A model generated the notes under the pieces. That model was not told the DNA's origin and did not search any database. It worked only from the letters and a program-made list of their open reading frames with translations. DNA of 64,000 bases. Origin: Rikenella microfusus. GTDB taxonomy: Bacteria > Bacteroidota > Bacteroidia > Bacteroidales > Tenuifilaceae. Location of the stretch: the NCBI GenBank assembly GCA_020722565.1, contig DYKO01000002.1, positions 180,041 through 244,040 on the forward strand. The letters are read 5' to 3'. Position 1 is the stretch's first letter. Each line of letters opens with the position of its first letter. A program made the position numbers and the translations under genes. Of the stretch, positions 43,684-51,921 are shown one piece after another.

Positions 43684-44658
43684 ATGGAAATGATCTGGAA
43701 ATTTATCAAAGAAAAGATAGAGAATGGAATTGATGTATATCTGATAACAGTTACCGAGGTCAACGGGAGCAGCCCAGGTAAGGTGGGTTTTAAAATGGCA
43801 GTAGCATCTGATAATGAGATAAGTGGGACAATAGGTGGAGGGATAATGGAATACCAGCTAGTTGAATTGGCCCGCAAGGAGCAAAAATCGAAATCGGGAA
43901 TTAACTTTTTAAAACGACAGGTCCATACCCATGATGCCAAGGAGGATAAATCGGGGATGATTTGTTCAGGAGAGCAAACCCAGATTTTTAATCATCTCAC
44001 CCAAGCCAATGTTGATGAAGTTAAAAAGATTATTGAACTAATTGAAAATAATAGACCCGGCAAGATTGTTTTAACATCAAACGGTATCGAAGTTTACGAA
44101 GGTGATGCCCATATAATTAAAGATGAAATTGAATTTCAAAATAACTTAAGCTCTTACCGTTACAGTGAGCCTACAGGAGTAAAAGAAACCGTTTATATAT
44201 TTGGTGCTGGCCATATTAGCCTCCCCCTTTCGCAAATACTTGCTCTTCTGGATTTTAGAGTTGAAGTGTTCGATAATCGTAAAGGTTTAAATACCTTTGA
44301 ACAGAACATCCATGCCCATAAAAAGGAGATTATTGATTATAAAAACGTTTCGAAATTAGTGCCCAATGGGAGAAATTCATATGTAGTGATAATGACATTT
44401 GAGCACAAGTTTGATGAAATAGTTTTGAGACAGCTTCTTAAAAAAGATTTAAGATATATAGGGATGATAGGAAGCAAAAGCAAGGTTACTACCATATTTC
44501 AAGACCTCATAAATGAGGGTTATAGTAGGTTAGAGATTGAAAGAGTATGCTCCCCAATAGGGTTACCAATAGGTGGACAATTGCCATCAGAGATTGCAGT
44601 AAGCATAGCTGCTCAAATTGTTGAATGGCGGAATAAGCGGGAAAGAGAATTTAAATGA
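43684..44658 (+). CDS. xdhC: XdhC-family Mo hydroxylase maturation protein
   Basis: This 324-residue protein has the XdhC/CoxI N-terminal domain (VTEVNGSSPGKVGFKMAV, GTIGGGIMEYQLVE) and a C-terminal Rossmann domain (VYIFGAGHISLPLSQIL, RYIGMIGSKSK, CSPIGLPIGG). XdhC binds the molybdenum cofactor and helps its sulfuration and insertion into xanthine-dehydrogenase-type enzymes. Its presence, with the mocA-like gene, explains how the two Mo hydroxylases of this cluster are matured. It lacks the extra length of YqeB, the related protein linked to labile selenium. It is divergent from ygeY, and a repeat cluster starts just after its stop. Confidence 0.92.
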   Translation: MEMIWKFIKEKIENGIDVYLITVTEVNGSSPGKVGFKMAVASDNEISGTIGGGIMEYQLVELARKEQKSKSGINFLKRQVHTHDAKEDKSGMICSGEQTQIFNHLTQANVDEVKKIIELIENNRPGKIVLTSNGIEVYEGDAHIIKDEIEFQNNLSSYRYSEPTGVKETVYIFGAGHISLPLSQILALLDFRVEVFDNRKGLNTFEQNIHAHKKEIIDYKNVSKLVPNGRNSYVVIMTFEHKFDEIVLRQLLKKDLRYIGMIGSKSKVTTIFQDLINEGYSRLEIERVCSPIGLPIGGQLPSEIAVSIAAQIVEWRNKREREFK

Positions 44659-44670
44659 AATAGCCATTAC

Positions 44671-44836
44671 TGTCATGCTGAACACAGCAAAGCATCCCTT
44701 TGTCATGCTGAACGCAATAAAGCATCCCTTTGTCATGCTGAGCCTGTCGAAGCATCCCTCGCTAACATAAAGAGATCCCTCGCTCTGCTCGGGATGACAG
44801 GCGGTTACCAGAATCATCGGCTGCGCTTGGAATGAC
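44671..44836. repeat. interspersed repeat, copy B, with 30-bp tandem units
   Basis: Three tandem units start with TGTCATGCTGA at 44671, 44701 and 44731, an exact 30-bp period, each ending in AAGCATCCCT. The tail (CATAAAGAGATCC, CTCTGCTCGGGATGACA, GGCGGTTACCAGA) matches copy A after ssnA. GGGATGACA and the leading TGTCATGC are partly complementary, so the element can fold on itself. Confidence 0.85.
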
Positions 44837-44881
44837 AAAAACAATCTAACAATTCAATTAGCAACAGATTTCAAAACCAAT

Positions 44882-45559
44882 TCACTGTTCAACAACATCT
44901 GCACCAATAAACGTTTTGATATTCTTAAGTTCAGGGTTGCCAGTATAGGTTAGGCTTCCACCAGTAAGCACCTTAGCTTCTAGTTTCTTTGTTGCTTTAA
45001 CCTTAGCGTTAGCACCTGTACTTGCCCTCACGTAAACCTTATCGGCTATTAAATCAATTGCTGAGAGTATTCCACCTGTATTAACCCTGGCTTCGTACCC
45101 ATTAACAAAACCCCTCAGCCGAAGGGTTGATCCCTGACCAACTGAAAATTCAGCACTTTCAGCCTGAATGGCTCCATCAAGTTCTGAACTTGTGTTAACA
45201 TCTATCGTTAAACTTTCAGCATTAAGAGTATCTTGAATGCTAACGTTCGATGCAGCGGATAGCGATATACTATTAATTTGATGATATGTTATATAAATAT
45301 TTGCGCTTACGTTTTCGTAAATTTTCCCTTTTAGGAGTATTTCAAGGGTATTTCCCATAACATTAATAGAAACATCCGAAGCAGAAATGTCCTTGGTCTC
45401 AACCCTTGCCTTTAACTCATTCCCCTTTTCCAGGTAAATTTTAAGTTCCCCAAAAGCCCTAATCTTAGTATAATTGCTTAACTTATATTCTGCCGAATTC
45501 TGAGCAAAAAGAATTAAGCATGTTAAGAAAAAAATTGATGTCAAAAATAATCGTTTCAT
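44882..45559 (-). CDS. GIN-domain (DUF2807) secreted protein
   Basis: This 225-residue protein has a signal peptide (RLFLTSIFFLTCLILFAQ) and then a right-handed beta-helical GIN domain (YTKIRAFGELKIYLEKGNE; repeated short beta strands SLTIDVNTSSELDGAIQAESAEFSVGQGS). The family is common in Bacteroidota envelopes as a putative auto-transporter adhesin or head-GIN protein; its function is unknown. The ATG at 45559 was chosen because it places the signal peptide at the N-terminus; an ATG at 45592 would add 11 residues. It is divergent from msrB. Confidence 0.85.
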   Translation of the reverse strand: MKRLFLTSIFFLTCLILFAQNSAEYKLSNYTKIRAFGELKIYLEKGNELKARVETKDISASDVSINVMGNTLEILLKGKIYENVSANIYITYHQINSISLSAASNVSIQDTLNAESLTIDVNTSSELDGAIQAESAEFSVGQGSTLRLRGFVNGYEARVNTGGILSAIDLIADKVYVRASTGANAKVKATKKLEAKVLTGGSLTYTGNPELKNIKTFIGADVVEQ

Positions 45560-45696
45560 GACGTTATAATTTTGAATAATGTTTGAATTCAAAGATAGTT
45601 TTCAAAAAGTATTCCAACATCACTATTAACTTATTTTATTGAATTGGAAACGAACAAAAAAAAACCTTTGGTTGTTTTCCATTAAAATTAATAAGC

Positions 45697-46164
45697 ATGC
45701 AATACATTTTAATCCTATTAGGTTTCGTTTCGGTTTACGGATTTGCACAGAATCAAAAAGAAAGCACCATGAGCAATAATTTAAAAGAAAAGTTAACTCC
45801 AATGCAATATTTTATTACCCAGGAAAAGGGTACAGAAAGACCCTTTACGGGTGAATACTGGAACCATTTTGAACCAGGTAGATATGTATGTGTTTGTTGT
45901 GGAGCCGATTTATTTGAAAGCGACACCAAGTTTCATTCCAGCTGTGGCTGGCCAAGTTTTTTCGATAGCAAATTTATTGATAATATTAGGTTTCAAAAGG
46001 ATTTGAGCCATGGTATGATTCGCACTGAAGTTTTATGCAAGAAATGCGGGGCCCACTTGGGACATGTATTCAACGATGGGCCTGAACCCAACGGTATTAG
46101 GTACTGTATCAACTCAGCATCGCTTAAATTTATTCCCAAATCAAACACAAAAGAAAACGAATGA
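45697..46164 (+). CDS. msrB: Peptide-methionine (R)-S-oxide reductase MsrB, exported form
   Basis: MsrB reduces R-methionine sulfoxide in oxidised proteins. The 155-residue protein has the zinc CxxC pairs (Cys65/Cys68 and Cys114/Cys117), GWPSF with Cys83, and the catalytic RYCINSASL with Cys137. An N-terminal hydrophobic signal (ILILLGFVSVYGFAQ) points to export to the periplasm. A second ATG at residue 25 (STMSNNLKEK) could give a cytoplasmic form from the same gene. Its end overlaps the start of the Lon-N domain gene by four bases, so the two are translated together. Confidence 0.94.
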   Translation: MQYILILLGFVSVYGFAQNQKESTMSNNLKEKLTPMQYFITQEKGTERPFTGEYWNHFEPGRYVCVCCGADLFESDTKFHSSCGWPSFFDSKFIDNIRFQKDLSHGMIRTEVLCKKCGAHLGHVFNDGPEPNGIRYCINSASLKFIPKSNTKENE

Positions 46165-46763
46165 CAGGTACTACCAAATATATGGCCATGTTTCCATTAG
46201 GAGTTTTCCTGCTTCCTGGTGAGCAAATACCGCTTCGAATTTTTGAACCCCGTTATAAACAACTTATAAACGAATGTAACGAAACGGGTGAAACCTTTGG
46301 GATACCCTATGCCGATGAAGAAATCCTAAAACCCTATGGAAGTGAAGTAGAGCTGGTAAAAATTGCTGCAAAAAACAGCCTTGGCGAAATGGTTATTCTT
46401 ATTAGAGGCGTTTCAAATTTTCATCTCCTGAACTTTAAGGAAAAAATTTCCGATAAGTTTTACGGTGCAGGCATTGTGGAGTATGTAGATGATAACTTTA
46501 CCACAACTAATCCCGAACTGGCCGTGCTGGTAAAGAAGCTAAACCTCAACCTCGACCCATTGTTGGGTTCGCTGATTTTCAACAATGCCATTAACCTGAT
46601 GAATATAGCCAAGTCCCTGATGCTCAATTCGGAAGAGAAATATCTTTTCTACTCCATGCGAAATCAAGCCAAAATGGAGGCATTTCTAATAAAACGACTT
46701 AAGTTCCTTGAAAGAATTCAGTCGCAGGAAAAGTTGCTGGAAAACAACTTCAGTCTAAATTAA
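46161..46763 (+). CDS. Lon N-terminal (LAN) domain protein
   Basis: This 200-residue stand-alone Lon substrate-binding domain shows MFPLGVFLLPGEQIPLRIFEPRYKQLINE, which is the characteristic start, followed by mostly helical sequence. It lacks the ATPase and protease domains of Lon. Free LAN-domain proteins may bind unfolded proteins, but no defined role is known to me. It overlaps msrB (ATGA) and ends 5 bases from the converging hydrolase gene. Coupling with MsrB hints at handling of damaged proteins. Confidence 0.9.
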   Translation: MTGTTKYMAMFPLGVFLLPGEQIPLRIFEPRYKQLINECNETGETFGIPYADEEILKPYGSEVELVKIAAKNSLGEMVILIRGVSNFHLLNFKEKISDKFYGAGIVEYVDDNFTTTNPELAVLVKKLNLNLDPLLGSLIFNNAINLMNIAKSLMLNSEEKYLFYSMRNQAKMEAFLIKRLKFLERIQSQEKLLENNFSLN

Positions 46764-46768
46764 CCAAG

Positions 46769-48079
46769 CTACTCTTTTGCACCTTGCATGGTAAGGTCAA
46801 TATTAGGTAGCGTTCTGATATGCTTCTCGAAAATTCTCAATAAAAATTTGTCAACAATATAGGGGAAACGAGCCCCCTTCCATGGACTGGTGTTGGCAAC
46901 AAATACTAAGGTGTAACCATCGGGACGGTTAACCACAAGGGCTGTAGTTCCAGCCATTGAACCTGAGCGCCATAGCGTTCCATCGGGTTTTAACCAGCGC
47001 CAGCCGAGGGGCTGAAAATGTCCATCTTTAGTATCAGTCATTGTGGCTATAGAATGGTGCGATATCAAATCGGGAAAATGACTTTGGCCATCAATGGCCA
47101 TTACAAAACGGGTAAGACTGATGGGCGAAATCACCCATCCACCTGCTGCCCCAAGGGTTCTAACATCATTGCCTCCCCTCGACTTCATAATATTTTGCTT
47201 GGTACCATCGAACGATATTACCCGTTCGGCTTGGTTTACCTCGTAATACCTCACTTCGTTTTTATAGCGAAGGCTATCCCAGTTGTTTGACAGGTGAGCA
47301 TCGTTAATACCAAGAGGAACAAAAATTTTGTTCTGCACATATTCTTCGTAATCCATTCCCGATACCCGTTCAATGACGCGCTGCAATATGGCAAACCCTA
47401 GGTTGCTATAGGAGCTGTGGCTGCCGGGTTGAAAGTGAAGCCTTTTTGAAAGGGCAAATACGATGTAATCGTCCAAATCCAATGGCAAATCCTTTTTTAG
47501 TTCTTTTGCTATAGCCTCTTTAATAAACATGTGGTCGCCCCAACGGGGAGTCCAGCCACCTGAGTGGTTAAGCAGATTATGAATAGTAATCTCCTCTACC
47601 CTCTTATCCTTATAATTAAGAAATCTTTTGTCGTTTAATATGCCGTTAGCACCAAAAACCTTATCGTTAAGCGATAGCTTTCCCTCTTCAACCAAGCGCA
47701 TTACCGCTACGGCCGTAATTAATTTTGAAACACTTGCAATACGCATCAGATGGTAGGGTTGAATGACAATTCCCTCCTCACGATTGGCCATGCCAAAACC
47801 ATGGGCATAAATTATTTTTCCTTTATGAGCAATACACAATACAGCTCCGGTGAGGTCCCATTTTTCAATAAATTTTTGAACCTGACTGTTAATATCCTTG
47901 TATTCGGCACCCGAGGTAAGCTTATTGTTGATGCCTATTGGGTTGACATGGGAATACTTGCTTTCCTTTACATGAATAAATGGGTATTTTTTATTAAACC
48001 AGCCCCATTTGTCTGAAAAGCCTGCAAGCAGCAGAACGAAAGTTATAATTAACCAGTATTTGTTCTTGCTTATAAGCAT
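46769..48079 (-). CDS. Class-C beta-lactamase-related serine hydrolase
   Basis: This 436-residue protein has an N-terminal membrane or signal segment (WLIITFVLLLAGF). The serine-hydrolase motifs are SVSK (Ser116-Lys119), YSN (Tyr224-Asn226) and a late RSGSMAGT box. NLLNHSGG and the sequence around YSNLGF are typical of the beta-lactamase/DD-peptidase-like family, often peptidases or esterases and not resistance enzymes. It should act in the periplasm. It is monocistronic, converging with the LAN-domain gene. Confidence 0.9.
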   Translation of the reverse strand: MLISKNKYWLIITFVLLLAGFSDKWGWFNKKYPFIHVKESKYSHVNPIGINNKLTSGAEYKDINSQVQKFIEKWDLTGAVLCIAHKGKIIYAHGFGMANREEGIVIQPYHLMRIASVSKLITAVAVMRLVEEGKLSLNDKVFGANGILNDKRFLNYKDKRVEEITIHNLLNHSGGWTPRWGDHMFIKEAIAKELKKDLPLDLDDYIVFALSKRLHFQPGSHSSYSNLGFAILQRVIERVSGMDYEEYVQNKIFVPLGINDAHLSNNWDSLRYKNEVRYYEVNQAERVISFDGTKQNIMKSRGGNDVRTLGAAGGWVISPISLTRFVMAIDGQSHFPDLISHHSIATMTDTKDGHFQPLGWRWLKPDGTLWRSGSMAGTTALVVNRPDGYTLVFVANTSPWKGARFPYIVDKFLLRIFEKHIRTLPNIDLTMQGAKE

Positions 48080-48163
48080 TGTAAATAAAATAATTCTGCA
48101 AAAATAGAAAAAACCTTTGCAGAAGGCTACAAAGGTATTCGGTTAAATAAGACTAATTCTATT

Positions 48164-49198
48164 CTACCGTCCGGCCATTAGTTCCGAAAGCAATGCAAAA
48201 AACTTTTCGATATCGTCGGTTGAGGTATCCCAAGAGGTCATCCAACGAACCTCCGAACGGTCTTCGTCCCAAACATAAAAGAAATACATTTCCTGAAGTT
48301 TAGGGATTATCTCTCTTGGGATAATTGCAAAAACTGCGTTAGCCTGAACGGGCTGTGTGATTGTAACCCCCTGTATAACCGAAACCTTTTTGGCAAGCAG
48401 CTGAGCCATAGTATTAGCATGTTTTGCAGTGGAATCCCATTGACCATCCTGGAGGTATGCTAAAAATTGTGCAGAGATATACCTCATTTTGGAAGCCAAC
48501 TGTAAGCCCTGCTTGCGTGTGTACATGAAATCATGCGCTAACTGTTGATTGAAAAAGACAATGGCCTCGCCATACATCATGCCATTCTTAGTTCCACCAA
48601 ACGACAGCACATCGACACCGGCATCGCGGGTAAAGGCGCGGAAACCTATTCCCAACGAAACGGCAGCATTGGCCAACCGCGCACCATCCATATGAAGATA
48701 CATGCCATGGGCATGCGCATAATCGGCAAGTGTACGAATTTCATCAACCGAATAAACCGTTCCCAACTCTGAAACCTGCGATATTGAAATCACCTTTGGT
48801 TGAGAATGATGCTGAAAACCAAAGCCGTGCATGTGCTTTTTTATCCCATTAACAGTGAGCTTACCATTGGTAGTAGCTATGGATAGAAGCTTGCAGCCTG
48901 TAAATCGCTCGGGTGCACCACATTCATCAACATTAATATGAGCTGTTTCAGCGCATATTATAGCATTGTGGGGTTGGGTAAGGGCTTTTAAGCCTAAAAC
49001 GTTAGCCGCAGAGCCTATAAATACAAAAAATACCTCAATATCAACACCAAAAATTTGCTTAAAACGATCAATAGCCTTTTGCGTTACTGGATCATCGCCA
49101 TATGCAATGGTATGGCCATTATTAACCTCCTCAATGGCTTTAAGGATAGCAGGATGTACGCCCGAATTGTTATCGCTTGCAAAACCTCTAGGAAACAT
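48164..49198 (-). CDS. Low-specificity L-threonine aldolase
   Basis: This 344-residue fold-type-I PLP enzyme cleaves threonine to glycine and acetaldehyde. The Schiff-base lysine sits in SFGGTKNGMMYGEA near residue 200. FASDNNSGVHPAIL at the start, THIDECGAPE-like AHINVDECGAPE, and HMDGARLANAAVSLG are family hallmarks. Length is typical. It may supply glycine, but nothing here ties it to the purine cluster. Confidence 0.94.
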   Translation of the reverse strand: MFPRGFASDNNSGVHPAILKAIEEVNNGHTIAYGDDPVTQKAIDRFKQIFGVDIEVFFVFIGSAANVLGLKALTQPHNAIICAETAHINVDECGAPERFTGCKLLSIATTNGKLTVNGIKKHMHGFGFQHHSQPKVISISQVSELGTVYSVDEIRTLADYAHAHGMYLHMDGARLANAAVSLGIGFRAFTRDAGVDVLSFGGTKNGMMYGEAIVFFNQQLAHDFMYTRKQGLQLASKMRYISAQFLAYLQDGQWDSTAKHANTMAQLLAKKVSVIQGVTITQPVQANAVFAIIPREIIPKLQEMYFFYVWDEDRSEVRWMTSWDTSTDDIEKFFALLSELMAGR

Positions 49199-49249
49199 GA
49201 TTTAAATTTTTAGTAAAGTTAGATGTTTAAATTGAAATTTTTACACCAG

Positions 49250-51691
49250 TTAACCTTTAAGTTTTTTAAGCATCTGATAATCGAAATAGTATAAGATTTT
49301 TATAGATAAGCTATTATACTGTGGTGCATTCCAGATGCCCTCAATATTCTGCATATATCCATAAACGGGGTTTTCAAGCATTTCCTCGGCCATGTTCTTC
49401 CATGCCAGCACCATCTCGCTTCCCGGTGCAAAAAACCATTGATAAAACATGTCGATGTTAAAAAGGTTATAGTTTAGATTTTGGGAAGATGTAACCAAAT
49501 CGGTTGGACTCAGAGAGCCGTTTATGTTTAACGCATAAAAGGCGTTATACTTATAATGCCTTATGTAATGACGCGCCCGGAAGTTCAGGAACGATTTAGC
49601 CGTAAATGCATACTGAAAATTAAGCGAATTTGTGATGGTAACCAACTTGCGGCTTCCTATTATTATTTCGTCGTTAATTGTAGTGTAGTATCCCAAATTA
49701 TTCCGCTCCGATTGGTATACCCAACTATATATCATGAGCAACCTATCGGAAACCCTCACCCTTGGACTAATAGTATAGCTATAGGCACGTTGATTATAAT
49801 CATCGGAAAACCAATAATTTAATCGATGATCCACTGCTACCGTTTTACGGTAGTCGGTTGAGCCCCACCATTGAAACCCAAAAACTCGGGGAAGCTTAAG
49901 TTTACGCCCCTCGACACGTGGCTCATAGTAATCAAAACTGGCTGTGGGATTTAAGGAAACATTCAGTCCACCACTAAAATTTGTTACCGTGGTAAATCGT
50001 AATTTAAACGAAATATTTTGACTTTGGAAGCTCCAAGGCGAGTAGAGACGGTTGTTGGAAAATTCTATACCTGTTTCCATGTTGAGAAACTTCCAAAAAG
50101 GGTCATAAACATTGTAGCTGAGTTTAACACCACTTGAAAACTCATTAGGACTTTTAAGGTAACCCAGATCGTTTGGGTTGTATTGCTTGCTCTCAATGTT
50201 TAACCAAATATCTCCCTTTAGGCTTCCGCTTATCTTGCTAAAACTTAAATAGGATTTGAATCCCCGTTGAGTAGAATCCACAACACGTTGACTTACAGAA
50301 CCAACACCATATACTCCATAGCTTTGGCTTTGGTTTTTAATAAATAGTTCAGTCGCCGTTACGTTTGCTGTAAAGTTGTCGGTTGGCCTGAACACATTTG
50401 TATTAATTAGGCTGATATATGAGTTATTGGGTAAATTTTGGTCAAAAACCGTAACGTTGTAATTTGTAAAACCTTGCGTTAATAAGCGATGCCGTAAACC
50501 AGTAATTGTGTCGAGTATCTCGGCATAGGTATTTTGGGTCATGGAATTAAAAAATCCTAAACCTAAGCCATTGGCAAACCGTCCGGAAATTTTGGTGGCA
50601 TTAATCATTTTAGCTTCCTGCGGGTTTTCAACAACCACCTCGTTAGATTTAAGCGAGTCATAAATAACATAGTAATTTACGGGTTGACCACCTATTCTGC
50701 GGGAATAAAAAATACTTGCCTTGCCATAAAGTTCCATGCCCTCGGTAAAGAATTGCCGGGCCTCATTGTACTTAACCTCAAAGGGTGAAAGATTAAGAAT
50801 CTTATCGTCCGATTTAACCTGGCCAAAATCGGGAATGAGCGTGGCATCAAGAGTAAAGTTCTGGGCTAAACCCAACTTCAGGTCCATACCCCCGGCATAC
50901 CGTTTGTTAAACCCCTTGCTGTCAGGGTAATGATCGGCATAAGCCGATAAATAGGGCAGGAATGAAAGCCTCACAGGAGGCTTTATACCCGATATTCCTT
51001 TTAGTATGCCGGATTGTGTAACGAAGCCCGATTGAGACTTATCAACAAAGTTCCATGTGCTAATCTCGTTCATTCGCTTAATTAATCGCGAAAAGTTCAC
51101 ACCCCAAACCTGATTAGTGTTGTTAGAAAAGCGCAGGGCAGAATAGGGAATTTTCATCTCAACTTGCCAACCCATGCTATCGAATGCAACAGCACTTTCC
51201 CAAACGGCATTCCAGTTTCTATCGGATTTTCCGGATGCAATACGAATATCAGTTTGAACCCCTGACGCCGAAACGGTAAACTGTAGATAATTTATTCCAT
51301 CGTTATAGGTGCTCAGGTAAACGCTAAAGGCATCGGCCCTAAGTTTGTCACTATTATCGCGCTGACCAAGGTCGCGGTAAATGCTATCGGGTTTGGAGTC
51401 AAAAAGTCGTGCACCTACATATATTGCGTAATCATCGTAAAGCACCATAACTTCAGATGGTTGCGATGCCTTAGCACCATTAAACGGTTCATAAATCAGA
51501 AATCCATTGGCAATATCGGCATGTTTCCAGTTGGGCTCACTTAAAAATCCATCTATCCGGATGGGACCATCGAGTCGAGACCCGTATATTTCTCTGGTAA
51601 CCCTTAATGAATCCTTATTTCGTCCTGCAAATAAACTATTTTGCTGAATGGTAAAAATAAAGGCACAAAAAAACGCTATCCACCTGATCAT
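49250..51691 (-). CDS. DUF5916 outer membrane protein with CBM9-like domain
   Basis: This 813-residue protein has a signal peptide and an N-terminal carbohydrate-binding family-9-like domain (RIDGFLSEPNWKHADIANGFL ... VLYDDYAIYVGARLFD ... DAFSVYLSTYNDG). It continues into a long region of alternating aromatic beta strands (SISLINTN, RVSDRLLMIYSWVYQ, FFAPGSEMVLAWKN) ending in a hydrophobic segment, as expected for a DUF5916 outer membrane beta barrel. These proteins are common in Bacteroidota; a role in glycan or metal uptake is suspected but unproven. It is monocistronic. Confidence 0.85.
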   Translation of the reverse strand: MIRWIAFFCAFIFTIQQNSLFAGRNKDSLRVTREIYGSRLDGPIRIDGFLSEPNWKHADIANGFLIYEPFNGAKASQPSEVMVLYDDYAIYVGARLFDSKPDSIYRDLGQRDNSDKLRADAFSVYLSTYNDGINYLQFTVSASGVQTDIRIASGKSDRNWNAVWESAVAFDSMGWQVEMKIPYSALRFSNNTNQVWGVNFSRLIKRMNEISTWNFVDKSQSGFVTQSGILKGISGIKPPVRLSFLPYLSAYADHYPDSKGFNKRYAGGMDLKLGLAQNFTLDATLIPDFGQVKSDDKILNLSPFEVKYNEARQFFTEGMELYGKASIFYSRRIGGQPVNYYVIYDSLKSNEVVVENPQEAKMINATKISGRFANGLGLGFFNSMTQNTYAEILDTITGLRHRLLTQGFTNYNVTVFDQNLPNNSYISLINTNVFRPTDNFTANVTATELFIKNQSQSYGVYGVGSVSQRVVDSTQRGFKSYLSFSKISGSLKGDIWLNIESKQYNPNDLGYLKSPNEFSSGVKLSYNVYDPFWKFLNMETGIEFSNNRLYSPWSFQSQNISFKLRFTTVTNFSGGLNVSLNPTASFDYYEPRVEGRKLKLPRVFGFQWWGSTDYRKTVAVDHRLNYWFSDDYNQRAYSYTISPRVRVSDRLLMIYSWVYQSERNNLGYYTTINDEIIIGSRKLVTITNSLNFQYAFTAKSFLNFRARHYIRHYKYNAFYALNINGSLSPTDLVTSSQNLNYNLFNIDMFYQWFFAPGSEMVLAWKNMAEEMLENPVYGYMQNIEGIWNAPQYNSLSIKILYYFDYQMLKKLKG

Positions 51692-51921
51692 ACTATCCCA
51701 AATTTATTATCTATTTGAATAGTGATGTACGAAAAGGTTTAAACTTATTTGACGGTTGTGATAGCTGATAAAATATATGACCCAGAACCTAAGTAACGTT
51801 GACCGGGTACAAACAGTTGCAGGAAAATATTTCAGATAACAACTAACGCCTCATCCGGCTTTGCTGGAAAAATTGTTAAGCTGGAGTTAAATTCGATAAA
51901 TCAAGCGCCAATTCCCTTTTC

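Noticed and set aside
43684..44658. Calling this gene yqeB (labile selenium factor)
   Set aside because: The 324-residue length and domain order match ordinary XdhC; YqeB is longer and was not recognised here.
21632..44658. Reading the whole cluster as a selenate reductase operon
   Set aside because: YgfK and SsnA carry that historical name, but the xanthine dehydrogenase, hydantoinase and carbamoyltransferase genes fit purine breakdown much better.
44587..44844. Minus-strand frame with HPEQSEGS and repeated SMTKGCF
   Set aside because: It is translation of the 30-bp interspersed repeat, a known source of spurious gene calls; the same applies to 38543-38833.
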